64,000 bases of DNA, from contig NC_064621.1 in the NCBI RefSeq assembly GCF_023898315.1, forward strand, positions 15,126,501-15,190,500, given 5' to 3'. The notes beneath the pieces are model-generated. The model saw nothing but the letters and a program-made list of their open reading frames with translations. It was not told where the DNA came from and did no database searches. Below are positions 11,473 to 22,524 of the stretch, in pieces. This DNA comes from Schistocerca nitens (Eukaryota > Arthropoda > Insecta > Orthoptera > Acrididae). The translations under genes were made by a program, and so were the position numbers. Within the stretch, counting starts at the first letter, position 1. Each line of letters begins with the position of its first letter.

Positions 11473-13742
11473 TTTTGTTGTTGTAGTTGTTGTTGTGGTC
11501 TTCTGTCCAGAGATTGGTTTGATGCAGCTCTCCCTTCTACTCTATCATGTGCAAACATCTTCATTTCCAAGTAACTACTGCACCCTAAATCCTTCTGAAG
11601 CTTGGTGTATTCATCTCTCGGTCTCCCTATACAATTTGTACCCTCCACACTGCCCTCCTATACTAAATTGGTGATCCCTTGATGCCTCAGAACATCTACC
11701 AACCGATCCCTTCTTCAAGACAAGTTGTGCCACAAATTTCTCTTCTCCCTAATTTTGTTCAGTACCTCATCATTAGTTACATGATCTACCCATCAAATTT
11801 TCAACATTCTTTTGTAGCACCACATTTCGAAAGCTTCTATTCTCATCTTGTCTAAACTATTTATCGTCCACGTTTCACATCCATACGTAGTTACAGTCCA
11901 TGCAAATACTTTGAGAAAAGACTTTCTGACACTTAAATCTATACTCGATGTTAACAAATTTCTCTTCTTCAGAAACGCTTTTTTTGCCATTGCCAGTCTA
12001 CATTGTATGTCAAAGTAGGGAGGACATACAATGTAGTTATTTTGCTCCCCAAATTGCAAAACTCATCTACTACTTTCAGTGCCTCATTTCCTAATTTAAT
12101 TCCCTCAGCATCACCTGATTTAGTTAGACTAAATTCCATTATCCTCATTTTGTTTTTGTTGATGTTCATCTTATACTCTCCTTTCGAGACACTGCCCATT
12201 TCGTTCAACTGCTCTTCCAGGTCCTTTGCTGTTTCTGACAGAATTACGACGTTATCAGCAAACCTCAAAGTTTTTATTTCTTCTCCATGGATTTTAATTC
12301 CTACTCCAAGTTTTTCTTTTGTTTCCTTTACTGCTTGCTCAGCGTTAGATGGAATAACATCGGGGACAGCTACAACCCTGTCTCCTTCTCTTTCCAACCA
12401 CTGCTTCCCTTTCATGTCCCTCGACTCTTATAACAGCCATCTGGTTTCTGTACAAATCGTGAATAGCCTTTCGCTCCCTGTATTTTAACCCTGCCACCTT
12501 CAGAATATGAAAGAGAATATTCCAGTCAACATCGTCAAAAACTTTCTCTAAGTCTACAAATGCTAGAAACGTAGGTTTGTCTTTCCTTAATCTATCTTCT
12601 AAGGTAACTCGTAGGGTCAGTATTGCCTCATATGCTCCAGCATTTCTACGGAATCCAAACTGATCTTCCCCAAGGTTGGCTTCAACCACTTTTATCCATT
12701 CGTCCGTAAAGAATTCGTGTCAGTATTTTGCAACAGTGAGTTATTAAACTGATATTTCGGTAATTTTCAAACCTGTCAACACCTGCCTTCTTTGGGATTG
12801 GAATTATTATTTTCTTCTTGAAATCTGAGAGTATTTCACCTGCCTCATACATCTTGCTCACCAGACGGTAGAGTTTTGTCAGGGGGGGCTCTCCCAAGGC
12901 TATCAGTAGTTCTAATGGAATTTTGTCTACTCCCGGGGCCGTGTTTCGACTTAGGTCTTTCAGAGCTCTGTCAAACTCTTCACGCAGTATCATATCTCCC
13001 ATTTCATCTTCATCTACATCCTCTTCCATTTCCATAATATTGTCCTCAAGAATATCGCTCTTGTATAGACCCGTTATGTACTCCTTCCAACTTTCTGCTT
13101 TCCCTTCTGTGCTTAGAACTAGGTTTCCATCCGAGCTCTTGATATACATACAAGTGGTTCTCTTTTCTCCAAAGGTCTAATTTTCCAGTAGGCAGTATCT
13201 ATCCTAACCCAAGTGAGATACGCCTCTACATCCTTACATTTGTCCTCTAGCCATTCATGGTTAGCCATTTTGCACTTCCTGTAGATCTCATTTTTGAGAC
13301 GTTTGTATTCCTTTTTTTCTGGCTTATTTTCCCCTTTCATCAGTTAAATTCAATATTTCTTCTGTTACCCAAGGATTTCTACTAGCCCACGTCTTTTTAC
13401 CTACTTGATCCTCTGCAGCCTTCACTACTTCATCTCTCTAAGCTACTCAGTCTTCTTCTACTGTATTTATTTTCCCTGTTCTTGTCTATCGTTCCTAATG
13501 CTCTCTCTGAAACTCACTACAACCTCTGGGTCTTTCAATTTATCCAGGTCCCATCTCCTTAAATTCCCACCTTTTTGCAGTTTCTTCAATTTTAATCCAC
13601 CGTTCATAACCAATAGGTTGTGGTCAGAATCCACATCTGCCCTGGAAATGTCTTACAATTTAAAACTTGTTTCCGAAATCTCTGTCTTACCATTATATAA
13701 TCTATGTGAAACCTTCCAGTGTATCCAGGCCTCTTCCAACCA
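11473..13742 (-). pseudogene. Degenerate RTE-type LINE, 5'-truncated
   Basis: Minus-strand sequence matches the LINE at 14875-17568 over its whole length but with several frame breaks; readable pieces lie at 13119-13340, 12682-13149, 12345-12689, 11969-12415 and 11793-12059. Recognisable parts run from the end of the endonuclease domain (about 13.5-13.7 kb) through the RT fingers (GVDKIPLELL), motif A (FVDLEKVFDD) and the catalytic region. There FADD has become FADN and the QGCSLSP block has become QGCSCPR. The 3' end is an (AAC)n tail at 11473-11500. Truncation falls near 13742. It is a dead copy, probably older than its partner at 14.9 kb. Confidence 0.85.
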
Positions 13743-14874
13743 CAGACTGCGCACTAATGAAACAAAGCGCATGCACTCTTGGTTGCGGAAATCTTGATTA
13801 CTTTCTCGAAAACTGTTGAGATTTGCGTCATGCTATTTACATCTTAAGTCCTAGTCGTCCCCTACACAATTGTCGATGTTGATCAAATCGGTGAGGGGAT
13901 GTTTGAGCAGTCCCATTTTAATAATTTTAAAATCGTTGACGATGCTTTAAAAGAACTAAACTAAATGCGTATGCTAAAATAAATACCCAATATTTAGCTG
14001 TTGAAGAAACGTATTTCATGTAACTTTATAATCACAGAGCAATCACTTCATTTACTTGCGCGTTTGTTTGACGTTTTTACTCATTATTACGTACAATTAA
14101 CGTCGGGTGCAAAACTTACAGCTACTTCTGATATTATGTTGATAGTTCTTCATGTTTTAAACGTAGCACTCCATCGAAATGAGTACAGGATTCATTTGAT
14201 TGGAAGTGTGTAATGGCCAGACCTCAATGGGGTATTGGACAAAATATGGTTTACTGTGACAGTAATGTAGTTACGAAATCACGAGTATCCACAATCCTAA
14301 AATTCGTGACAGAGGAAAAAGTTTTGTTTGTTTTACGAAATCTTAGTTTTACAACAGATCGTGAATGACATTCACAAATGTGACGACTCTAGTACGGTCG
14401 CTACTGCTGAACGAAGAGAGCAATACATTACTACTGAAATGACTGGAAACATCAATTACAGAGTTTAAAAATTGTTATGCTACATTCAATGGGAACCAGT
14501 TACTAAATTTAAATTAAATAAATATACTCTGCTAGCGACTGGGTCTTTTAAACCAGAATAGACGTAGTATATGTGACTTTAGTTCCATTTCGCTTTTTTG
14601 TTCAACCGATTCCTTGTTTCACTTTACTTTGTTTCCTTCCACTTTTATTTGTCTGTTTCCACACGTGTTCTCGAACAAACTATGATGGTGTAACCATCAG
14701 TGTCTGAATTCCTGCGGTCTTCATATCTTTCACTTACACCAGTAGACCTATTTCTTACGTATATGCATTACTAATTATCTAGTAAATATTTTCTCCATTT
14801 TGTTTGTAAGTGGGTAGAGCGGCTCAAGGCTATGAGCGTAACCTTTCCTAGTTACGAATTTCGTTTCATAAGGG
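13743..14874. other. Spacer between the two inverted RTE copies
   Basis: AT-rich sequence of about 1.1 kb with no recognised gene. It lies between the 5'-truncated ends of two oppositely oriented LINE copies, so it would be the loop of any fold-back transcript across the pair. Confidence 0.5.
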
Positions 14875-17543
14875 GTAATGCAGGAGTAGGTTTAATAATG
14901 AATAGGAAAATAGCAACGCGGGTAAGCTACTACAAACAGCTTAGTGAACGCATTATTGTGGCCAAGATAGATACGAAGCCCACACCTACTACAGTAGTAC
15001 AAGTTTATATGCCAACTAACTCTGCAGATGACGAAGAAATTGAAGAAATGTATGATGAAATAAAAGAAATTATTCAGATAGTGAAGGGAGACGAAAATTT
15101 AATAGTCATGGGTGACTGGAATTCGAGTGTAGGAAAAGGGAGAGAAGGAAACGTAGTAGGTGAATATGGATTGGGGCTAAGAAATGAAAGAGGAAGCCGC
15201 CTGGTAGAATTTTGCACAGAGCACAACTTAATCATAGCTAACACTTGGTTTAAGAATCATGATAGAAGGTTGTATACATGGAAGAACCCTGGAGATACTA
15301 AAAGGTATCAGATAGATTATATAATGGTAAGACAGAGATTTAGGAACCAGGTTTTAAATTGTAAGACATTTCCAGGGGCAGATGTGGACTCTGACCACAA
15401 TATATTGGTTATGACCTGTAGATTAAAACTGAAGAAACTGCAAAAAGGTGGGAATTTAAGGAGATGGGACCTGGATAAACTGAAAGAACCAGAGGTTGTA
15501 CAGAGTTTCAGGGGGAGCATAAGGGAACAATTGACAGGAATGGGGGAAAGAAATACAGTAGAAGAAGAATGGGTAGCTTTGAGGGATGAAGTAGTGAAGG
15601 CAGCAGAGGATAAAGTAGGTAAAAAGACGAGGGCTAGTAGAAATCCTTGGGTAACAGAAGAAATATTGAGTTTAATTGATGAAAGGAGAAAATATAAAAA
15701 TGCAGTAAATGAAGCAGGCAAAAAGGAATACAAACGTCTCAAAAATGAGATTGACAGGAAGTGCAAAATGGCTAAGCAGGGATGGCTAGAGGACAAATGT
15801 AAGGATGTAGAGGCTTATCTCATTAGGGGTAAGATAGATACTGCCTACAGGAAAATTAAAGAGACCTTTGGAGATAAGAGAACCACTTCTATGAACATCA
15901 AGAGCTCAGATGGAAACCCAGTTCTAAGCAAAGAAGGGAAAGCAGAAAGGTGGAAGGAGTATATAGAGGGTCTATACAAGGGCGATGTACTTGAGGACAA
16001 TATTATGGAAATGGAAGAGGATGTAGATGAAGATCAAATGGGAGATACTATACTGCGTGAAGAGTTTGACAGAGCACTGAAAGACCTGAGTCGAAACAAG
16101 GCCCCCGGAGTAGACAACATTCCATTGGAACTACTGACGGCCTTGGGAGAGCCAGTCCTGACAAAACTCTACCATCTGGTGAGCAAGATGTATGAAACAG
16201 GCGAAATACCCTCAGACTTCAAGAAGAATATAATAATTCCAATCCCAAAGAAAGCAGGTGTTGACAGATGTGAAAATTACCGAACAATCAGTTTAATAAG
16301 CCACAGCTGCAAAATACTAACACGAATTCTTTACAGACGAATGGAAAAACTGGTAGAAGCCGACCTCGGGGAAGATCAGTTTGGATTCCGTAGAAATACT
16401 GGAACACGTGAGGCAATACTGACCTTACGACTTATCTTAGAAGAAAGATTAAGGAAAGGCAAACCTACGTTTCTAGCATTTGTAGACTTAGAGAAAGCTT
16501 TTGACAATGTTGACTGGAATACTCTCTTTCAAATTCTAAAGGTGGCAGGGGTAAAATACAGGGAGCGAAAGGCTATTTACAATTTGTACAGAAACCAGAT
16601 GGCAGTTATAAGAGTCGAGGGACACGAAAGGGAAGCAGTGGTTGGGAAGGGAGTAAGACAGGGTTGTAGCCTCTCCCCGATGTTATTCAATCTGTATATT
16701 GAACAAGCAGTGAAGGAAACAAAAGAAAAATTCGGAGTAGGTATTAAAATCCATGGAGAAGAAATAAAAACTTTGAGGTTCGCCGATGACATTGTAATTC
16801 TGTCAGAGACAGCAAAGGACTTGGAAGAGCAGTTGAACGGAATGGATGGTGTCTTGAAGGGAAGATATAAGATGAACATCAACAAAAGCAAAACGAGGAT
16901 AATGGAATGTAGTCGAAGTAAGTCGGGTGATGTTGAGGGTATTAGATTAGGAAATGAGACACTTAAAGTAGTAAAGGAGTTTTGCTATTTGGGGAGCAAA
17001 ATAACCGATGATGGTCGAAGTAGAGAGGATATAAAATGTAGACTGGCAATGGCAAGGAAAGCGTTTCTGAAGAAGAGAAATTTGTTAACATCGAGTATAG
17101 ATTTAAGTGTCAGGAAGTCTTTTCTGAAAGTATTTGTATGGAGTGTAGCCATGTATCGAAGTGAAACATGGACGATAAATAGTTTGGACAAGAAGAGAAT
17201 AGAAGCTTTCGAAATGTGGTGCTACAGAAGAATGCTGAAGATTAGATGGGTAGATCACATAACTAATGAGGAGGTACTGAATCGGATTAGGGAGAAGAGG
17301 AGTTTGTGGCACAACTTGACCAGAAGAAGGGATCGATTGGTAGGACATGTTCTGAGGCATCAAGGGATCACCAATTTAGTATTGGAGGGCAGTGTGGAGG
17401 GTAAAAATCGTAGGGGGAGACCAAAAGATGCATACACTAAGCAGATTCAGAAGGATGTAGGTTGCAGTAGGTACTGGGAGATGAAGAAGCTTGCACAGGA
17501 TAGAGTAGCATGGAGAGCTGCATCAAACCAGTCTCAGGACTGA
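14832..17543 (+). CDS. RTE-type LINE polyprotein (endonuclease fragment plus reverse transcriptase)
   Basis: The open frame of 903 codons encodes the LINE replication protein, which nicks target DNA and reverse-transcribes its own RNA there. Residues 17-195 are the C-terminal two thirds of an APE-type endonuclease: GDWN at 94-97, IDYI at 161-164 and SDH at 187-189. Reverse transcriptase follows, with motif A D552 in FVDLEKAFD, QGCSLSP near 615 and FADD at 650-653. A C-terminal domain ends in a tryptophan-containing motif, WRAASNQ. The N-terminal endonuclease segment with the first catalytic residues is absent, and about 15 leading residues come from flanking DNA. It is therefore 5'-truncated: the RT looks competent but the endonuclease is incomplete. 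The absence of stops suggests recent insertion. Confidence 0.87.
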   Translation: MSVTFPSYEFRFIRGNAGVGLIMNRKIATRVSYYKQLSERIIVAKIDTKPTPTTVVQVYMPTNSADDEEIEEMYDEIKEIIQIVKGDENLIVMGDWNSSVGKGREGNVVGEYGLGLRNERGSRLVEFCTEHNLIIANTWFKNHDRRLYTWKNPGDTKRYQIDYIMVRQRFRNQVLNCKTFPGADVDSDHNILVMTCRLKLKKLQKGGNLRRWDLDKLKEPEVVQSFRGSIREQLTGMGERNTVEEEWVALRDEVVKAAEDKVGKKTRASRNPWVTEEILSLIDERRKYKNAVNEAGKKEYKRLKNEIDRKCKMAKQGWLEDKCKDVEAYLIRGKIDTAYRKIKETFGDKRTTSMNIKSSDGNPVLSKEGKAERWKEYIEGLYKGDVLEDNIMEMEEDVDEDQMGDTILREEFDRALKDLSRNKAPGVDNIPLELLTALGEPVLTKLYHLVSKMYETGEIPSDFKKNIIIPIPKKAGVDRCENYRTISLISHSCKILTRILYRRMEKLVEADLGEDQFGFRRNTGTREAILTLRLILEERLRKGKPTFLAFVDLEKAFDNVDWNTLFQILKVAGVKYRERKAIYNLYRNQMAVIRVEGHEREAVVGKGVRQGCSLSPMLFNLYIEQAVKETKEKFGVGIKIHGEEIKTLRFADDIVILSETAKDLEEQLNGMDGVLKGRYKMNINKSKTRIMECSRSKSGDVEGIRLGNETLKVVKEFCYLGSKITDDGRSREDIKCRLAMARKAFLKKRNLLTSSIDLSVRKSFLKVFVWSVAMYRSETWTINSLDKKRIEAFEMWCYRRMLKIRWVDHITNEEVLNRIREKRSLWHNLTRRRDRLVGHVLRHQGITNLVLEGSVEGKNRRGRPKDAYTKQIQKDVGCSRYWEMKKLAQDRVAWRAASNQSQD

Positions 17544-17568
17544 AGACCACAACAACAACAACAAGGTT
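14875..17568 (+). mobile_element. RTE-type LINE, 5'-truncated, with (AAC)n tail
   Basis: Element similarity begins near 14875, inside the endonuclease domain. It runs uninterrupted to a short 3' end with stop codon, 'tgaagaccac' and a short (AAC)n microsatellite at 17549-17564. A microsatellite rather than a long poly-A tail and a very short 3' UTR fit RTE-clade LINEs. The copy at 11473-13742 and the fragment at 42085-42575 belong to the same family. Confidence 0.87.
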
Positions 17569-17572
17569 TATT

Positions 17573-18823
17573 CAAGGTGTCTCAAAAGAAAGTTTATATT
17601 TGAAAAGCTCTCTGTGCATGCGCAAAAAATCGAAGGAGAATTGGGAAGGGGGGGAGGTATGTTCATCGTTTTCTTCGTCTTTAGGAATTCAGTCGATATG
17701 GAGAGCTTATCGGGAACGGATCGCGCGGTCTTTGTGCGAGAAGTTTACAAAAACGGTGATTCGGCGACTGTAGCTGCAGTGATGGTGGATTGCATAATGT
17801 AAATGATGCTCCAAATATTGTCCTCATCGGGAAAAGGATGAAACCATTTGAGGAGACCGTCTCAATAATGGACAAACCGAAAACCAGAGCATCACGGTAA
17901 TCAAGAAAGGGCGATTCCGTGGAGTGTGTAAATCGATCTGTTCGTGACGATCATAGTCTCTCCATCCGTAAGAGTGCAAGTTTCTTAAATGTGTATAGAT
18001 CATCACTGTACGGAACTCTGCCAAAAGATCTTAAAAATTCAATCGGTGCAAGAATGAAAGCCTCAGGATGTCAAACATAGGCTTGAACTTGACTGTGTGC
18101 CGTTCATTTCACATCTTGTTTTCTAACGAGGCTCATTTTCACCTGAACGGTCACGTCAACAAGCAAAACTGCCACTATTGAAGTGAAACGAATCCTAAAC
18201 ATAATCGTGGGAACCCCTGCATTTGCAACAGTTATTATATGGACTGCGAGGTCGACTCGAAGAATAATTGCGGCGTACTTTTTGGAGGACTAGAGCGGTG
18301 GTGCAGTCGCGCTGAATTCGGAACGTTATGTGACGATGTTAAAGGACGTTTTTGTGTCCGAATTGCAAAACTTTCCAGGTTGTAACCAAAGTTCATGGTT
18401 TCAGCAAGATGGAGCCACAGCACACACGTCCAATGTGTATATACTACGAATTCGTGTATCCGGTAGGGGCGACAGTCATTGGGCCCCCCGCAGTTCAGAT
18501 TTTAACCACGTGGATTGCTTTTTTATGAGGATATGTCAAATCCAAATTGTATGTCAGTAACCCGAATTCTCTATAACAATTGAAAGGAAATATCTATAGC
18601 AAAATGGCACACATCCCAGTGTCTAAAGGCAGAGCCGTCATGAATAATTTTGTTAATCTTTTAAAATAATGCCGTAGGCGTGCTAGATTGCATTTAACTG
18701 ACATTATTTTTAGGAAGTAAATTCCTAAAATGTATATTTCAATAATAAATAAAGATTTTGTCGATTGACTTAAAGCTTTGTTTTATTTTGGCAAATTAAA
18801 TATAAATTATTTTGAGACACCCT
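17573..18823 (+). mobile_element. Mariner-like transposon with imperfect terminal repeats
   Basis: The left end 'caaggtgtctcaaaa' (17573) is matched by the inverse complement 'cagggtgtctcaaaa' of the right end (to 18823), and similarity continues into TTTATAT. The unit is about 1.25 kb, normal for mariner-like elements. It starts right after the AAC tail of the upstream LINE, so it inserted at or next to that tail. No clean TA duplication remains. Confidence 0.75.
17690..18560 (+). pseudogene. Broken mariner-like transposase
   Basis: Scattered frames retain family features: an N-terminal LSGTDRAVFVREVYKNGDSA segment (about 17704-17763), and a C-terminal part with WFQQDGATAHT (about 18398-18430) followed by PRSSDFN. 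The latter correspond to the second catalytic D block and the SPDLSPCDF block of this transposase group. Stops, frameshifts and missing central sequence, including the first catalytic D block, show that it is dead. Confidence 0.75.
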
Positions 18824-19822
18824 GCAGAAAAATTGTGGTTATAAATTAGGTCGGTTAAAAGACAAAGAGAAAGTACCCGCCCGGGACTCTCGGTCAGATG
18901 AGTTTATCAGCAGCACTATAGCACGATAACATCCGAGAAGGTGCGTTGCGTTCATTAATATTGCAGGCGGTGGGCGAGAGAGCGTTGTCCCTGGTGCTCG
19001 TCCTAATTGCGTGGTGGGTGGTGGGTTGCGGAGGATGGGCCTCTGAGTAACAGGAGGTAACGCGCCGTGGCGGCCAGCCTGCCTTACACTAGCGGAGGGC
19101 GCTTGCGCTTTCATTAAAACTTGAGCCTCCGCTCTCCGGAGCCAAAAGTAACGCACAAGACAGAGGGGCGTTAACATGAAAACAATGGAAGCAACTGCCA
19201 GGCGCAAAGTTTCCGCCGAGAACGACGACGCACTGCGTCTGTAAGGAAATGGGAAACTGCTGCTTTAAATGGGATAAAAGTGAGTGATCCGCAAATTCTG
19301 ATCCGTAAGTATTCGTGACGTCAGTTACTTACATTAAACACACATTTAATTCCTTTCTGTACGAGTCGGTCGTACAACAAGCACGTAATGCAATCATCAA
19401 CTTACAGATAATTCAACAAGCTGTAATGTTGAATGTGTGGTAATAAGTTTCGTAATTAATTCATTCAGCGCATGAAGTAGTTCTTTCAGAACTGCTCTTT
19501 TCCATGAATTTGTTAATTTGAAATTTGCTGTTGGGTTCATATACCGCACAACGTCTCCCTAACACATCTCGGCTCCCTTTCTTTCGTCTCACGCTCGGGC
19601 GTTTTGGTGACGCACCTCCTGCGTCGATGAGTATCTTTCACATTGCCTTCAGTTGACCAATTTTCTGCGTTACGTTCTATATCGTACCTTGTAATTTAAA
19701 CGGCACATTTTGATCATAGTAATTATGAACAGTTTCCGTTACCACTATGACAAGAACAATAAAAATTAAGAATTGTTTGTGTTGTTTCTTCGCTTTGTTA
19801 TACGCAGTATGTTACACTAACT
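18824..19822. other. Unassigned spacer, GC-rich at 18.8-19.2 kb
   Basis: No recognised gene or repeat. The first 400 bases are GC-rich and hold a minus-strand frame (18839-19207) without recognisable motif. Confidence 0.45.
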
Positions 19823-21260
19823 AATATTGAGAGAAAACTGCCAGTCATTACACCACACATTTATTTTCTGCAAATCCTCACTGATTTGTACAGAACTTTC
19901 ATGTGATACTACTTTCCTGTAGACTACAGCATCATCGGGAAACAGTCTAATGCCGCTGTCAATACCTTCAACCAGCTCGTTCATGTAAATCGTAAAAAGC
20001 AGCGGACCAATTACGCTGCCCTGAGGCACACCTGATGTTACGCTTGTTTCTGTTGAAGTCTCCCCATTCAGGACGACCTACTGCTCTCTGTCTGTTAGAA
20101 AACTTTGTATCCAACCGCATATGTTATCGGATAGACCGTAAGCGCGCACTTTTTGGAGCAAGCGACAATGCGGAACTGAGTGAAATGCCTTTCGAAAGTC
20201 GAGGAACATGGCATCAACCTGGGAGCCGTTATATAGAGCCTGTTGTATATCATGAACAAAGAGGGCCAGCTGTGTCTCGCAAGACCGCTGTTTCCTAAAA
20301 CCGTGCTGCTTTCTGCAGATGAGCTTCTCAGAGTCTACAAAGGTCATTATGTCTGAACACAAAATATGTTCCATGATTCTACAACAAATCGATGACAGTG
20401 AAATTGGCTGGTAATTACGTGCATTCCATTTTCTACCCTTTTTATAGAATGCTATGACCTGGGCCTTCTTCCAGTCCCGTGGAACTTTCCGCTGTTCTAA
20501 TGATCTCTGACAGATGATGGATAAGAATGGTGCTATATTTGTAGTATAGTCAACATAAAATCTTGCGGGGATACTGTCTGGCGTCTAAGGAACTTAACTG
20601 TTATACAATCCCAGATACACTGAACACTATGTCAGCCATCCTTGTGTTTGTTCGATAATTGAAAGGGGGAATGGTGCTGCAGTTCTCTACCGTAAACGAG
20701 TTTTTGAAAGCTAGGTTTAGAATTTCGGCCTTCTGTTTATCGTGATCCGTTACATTACCCGTACTGTCAGCAGGAGAAGGTATTGAATTATTTGTAGCGT
20801 TCACAGACTGCACGTACGAGAAAACTTTTTTGGGGCTATTTTTAGAATCTGCAGATAAAATATCGCTTTCAAATTCGTTAAAAGAAACTCTTATTGACCT
20901 TTTGACAGCTGCTTTCATTTCCCATAATTTCTGTTTGTCAGCGAGGCAGTGACTACGTTTAAAACGACTGTGCAGAATTCTCTGCTTTCTCAGGAACTTC
21001 CTAATATGTTTGTTGAACCAAGGTGGATCCTTTCTCCCCCTCGCCCCCCCCCCCCCTATATTTTTGCTAGGCTTATATTTCTGTAACACGTGGTGGACAA
21101 TACCTTTAAATTCCGACCAAAGGTGCTCAGTGTCTTTGTGTCCCGCGGCGAAAGCACACTTACAGGATGATACAACACGGTCAGTTAGAAAAAAGACCTT
21201 GTTGTTCAGTCTCAACGACTGTGCAAGCAGAATATCTAGAGGGCTGTGTAAATAGTGCAT
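19823..21260 (-). pseudogene. Broken CR1-type LINE, truncated at both ends
   Basis: Minus strand. Readable parts are 20601-21260 (linker between endonuclease and RT, with DPPWFNKHIRKFLRKQR), 20078-20374 (HGFRKQRSCETQLALFVHDIQ and motif A MFLDFRKAFHSVP) and 19817-20029 (PQGSVIGPLLFTIYMNEL, then FPDDAVVY in place of FADD). The endonuclease and the C-terminal end are missing. Sequence between the pieces aligns to the intact CR1 at 30-34 kb at moderate similarity. Frame breaks, a poly-G insertion near 21050 and loss of the FADD alanine show a dead, older copy. Confidence 0.87.
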
Positions 21261-22137
21261 GTGGCGACTAGATTACAGGCGGCAACGAGCACAGGCGGCA
21301 AATGATTCAACAGACAATGTTAGCGAGACAGATGACAGTAGTAGCGGTAGTAGATCAGACAGCGACAGACAAACGTATAGTAAGGACTAAATGTATAGTC
21401 ACTCAAGTGCCACGAAAACAAGTGTCCATAACATATTAATATTATATTGTAAGAGAAATGTAGAAATGGAGGACAATACACGCTGCCGTGTAGAGTAACC
21501 CAAGATAGGTGTAGAATAACGCCATCTGAGAGCGACAGGCTGCAAGTACTGCTGGGATTGTCGCCCTTGGGCGGAGAATAGTAGAAGATGGCTCTGCGGT
21601 TCCGCAGGAGCGAGGTGTACAATGCCTTTCTGAGATACTCTCCTCGACAGCATCGCTGGTGGCACTCTATAAATCTGAACTCTTTTCTATCTCCGTATTT
21701 TACTATCTTCTTAATATATGAATTGTTCATTTTAAGCGTTTCCGTTTCCTAATTACTTATAAGTTTACAAATATCAGAAGCTGCAACAAAAATAATAAGA
21801 AATCAAATAAGCTTTATATTATGTACACTCAAAATTTAACACTGTGAAAACAAGACCTCTCCTAGTCATTAGGTGGCAGGTTACTCGTATTTGTAAATGG
21901 CAGCAAAAAAAAAAAGGCATTGTGTTCACAGGATCAATTTACGCCTTTATTCGCTTTATTTACTGCAATTTCTGTATACTTCGGCGACGGTAATGGTAGC
22001 GAAGGAATAGCGTGTGCGTCACTGTCAGATGGTACACCTTTTAACGTGACACACAGAGGTAACGATGTTTCGTAGTTGAACTTCTCTCTCTCTCTATCTG
22101 TCTCTCTCTCCCTCCCAGTATGTGCGCGCACGCGCGC

Positions 22138-22138
<1 letters not shown>
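21261..22138. other. Unassigned spacer
   Basis: No recognised gene. Two overlapping minus-strand frames (21320-21730, 21399-21665) lack any motif. Confidence 0.45.

Positions 22139-22176
<38 letters not shown>
22139..22176. repeat. (TG)n microsatellite
   Basis: Nineteen TG dinucleotides in a row, preceded by CT-rich and CG-alternating sequence. Confidence 0.95.
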
Positions 22177-22178
<2 letters not shown>

Positions 22179-22370
22179 CCACGTGGATGGTGTACTGTGT
22201 GGGGAGGAAGCGGTGAGGGCAGGTGGAACTTGCGCTGAATATTTGAGTCTCGGCGAGGTTTCCGGTAAAGCAAGTTTGTTAACTGGCTAATTGAGTTTCG
22301 CTGGGAGAGTGTGTACCGCCATACCAACGGAGTGAATACATGCACGCCGGGAAGGGTGGGTCTGGAAAGA

Positions 22371-22385
22371 GGGGGGGGGGGGGGG
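22371..22385 (+). repeat. Poly-G tract (15 G)
   Basis: Uninterrupted G run just upstream of the LINE poly-A end. Confidence 0.95.
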
Positions 22386-22445
22386 AGGGATGAGGCAGGT
22401 TGTGTACATCGCAGCCGGACTCACTCCTGGACGGAGTTAGGGCGT

Positions 22446-22456
22446 CCTTGCGCACC

Positions 22457-22458
<2 letters not shown>
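22446..22458 (+). repeat. Target-site duplication, LINE 3' side
   Basis: ccttgcgcaccgt abuts the poly-T run directly. Its partner ccttccgcaccgt lies at 26096-26108, with one mismatch. Confidence 0.7.

Positions 22459-22491
<33 letters not shown>
22458..22491 (-). repeat. LINE poly-A tail (34 nt)
   Basis: Poly-T on the plus strand marks the 3' end of the minus-strand LINE. Homogeneous length suggests limited decay since insertion. Confidence 0.9.
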
Positions 22492-22492
<1 letters not shown>

Positions 22493-22524
22493 TCATCAGT
22501 CTACTGACTGGTTTGATGTGGCCC

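Noticed and set aside
15317-15796. A 159-codon minus-strand frame
   Set aside because: Antisense shadow of the LINE polyprotein at 14832-17543.
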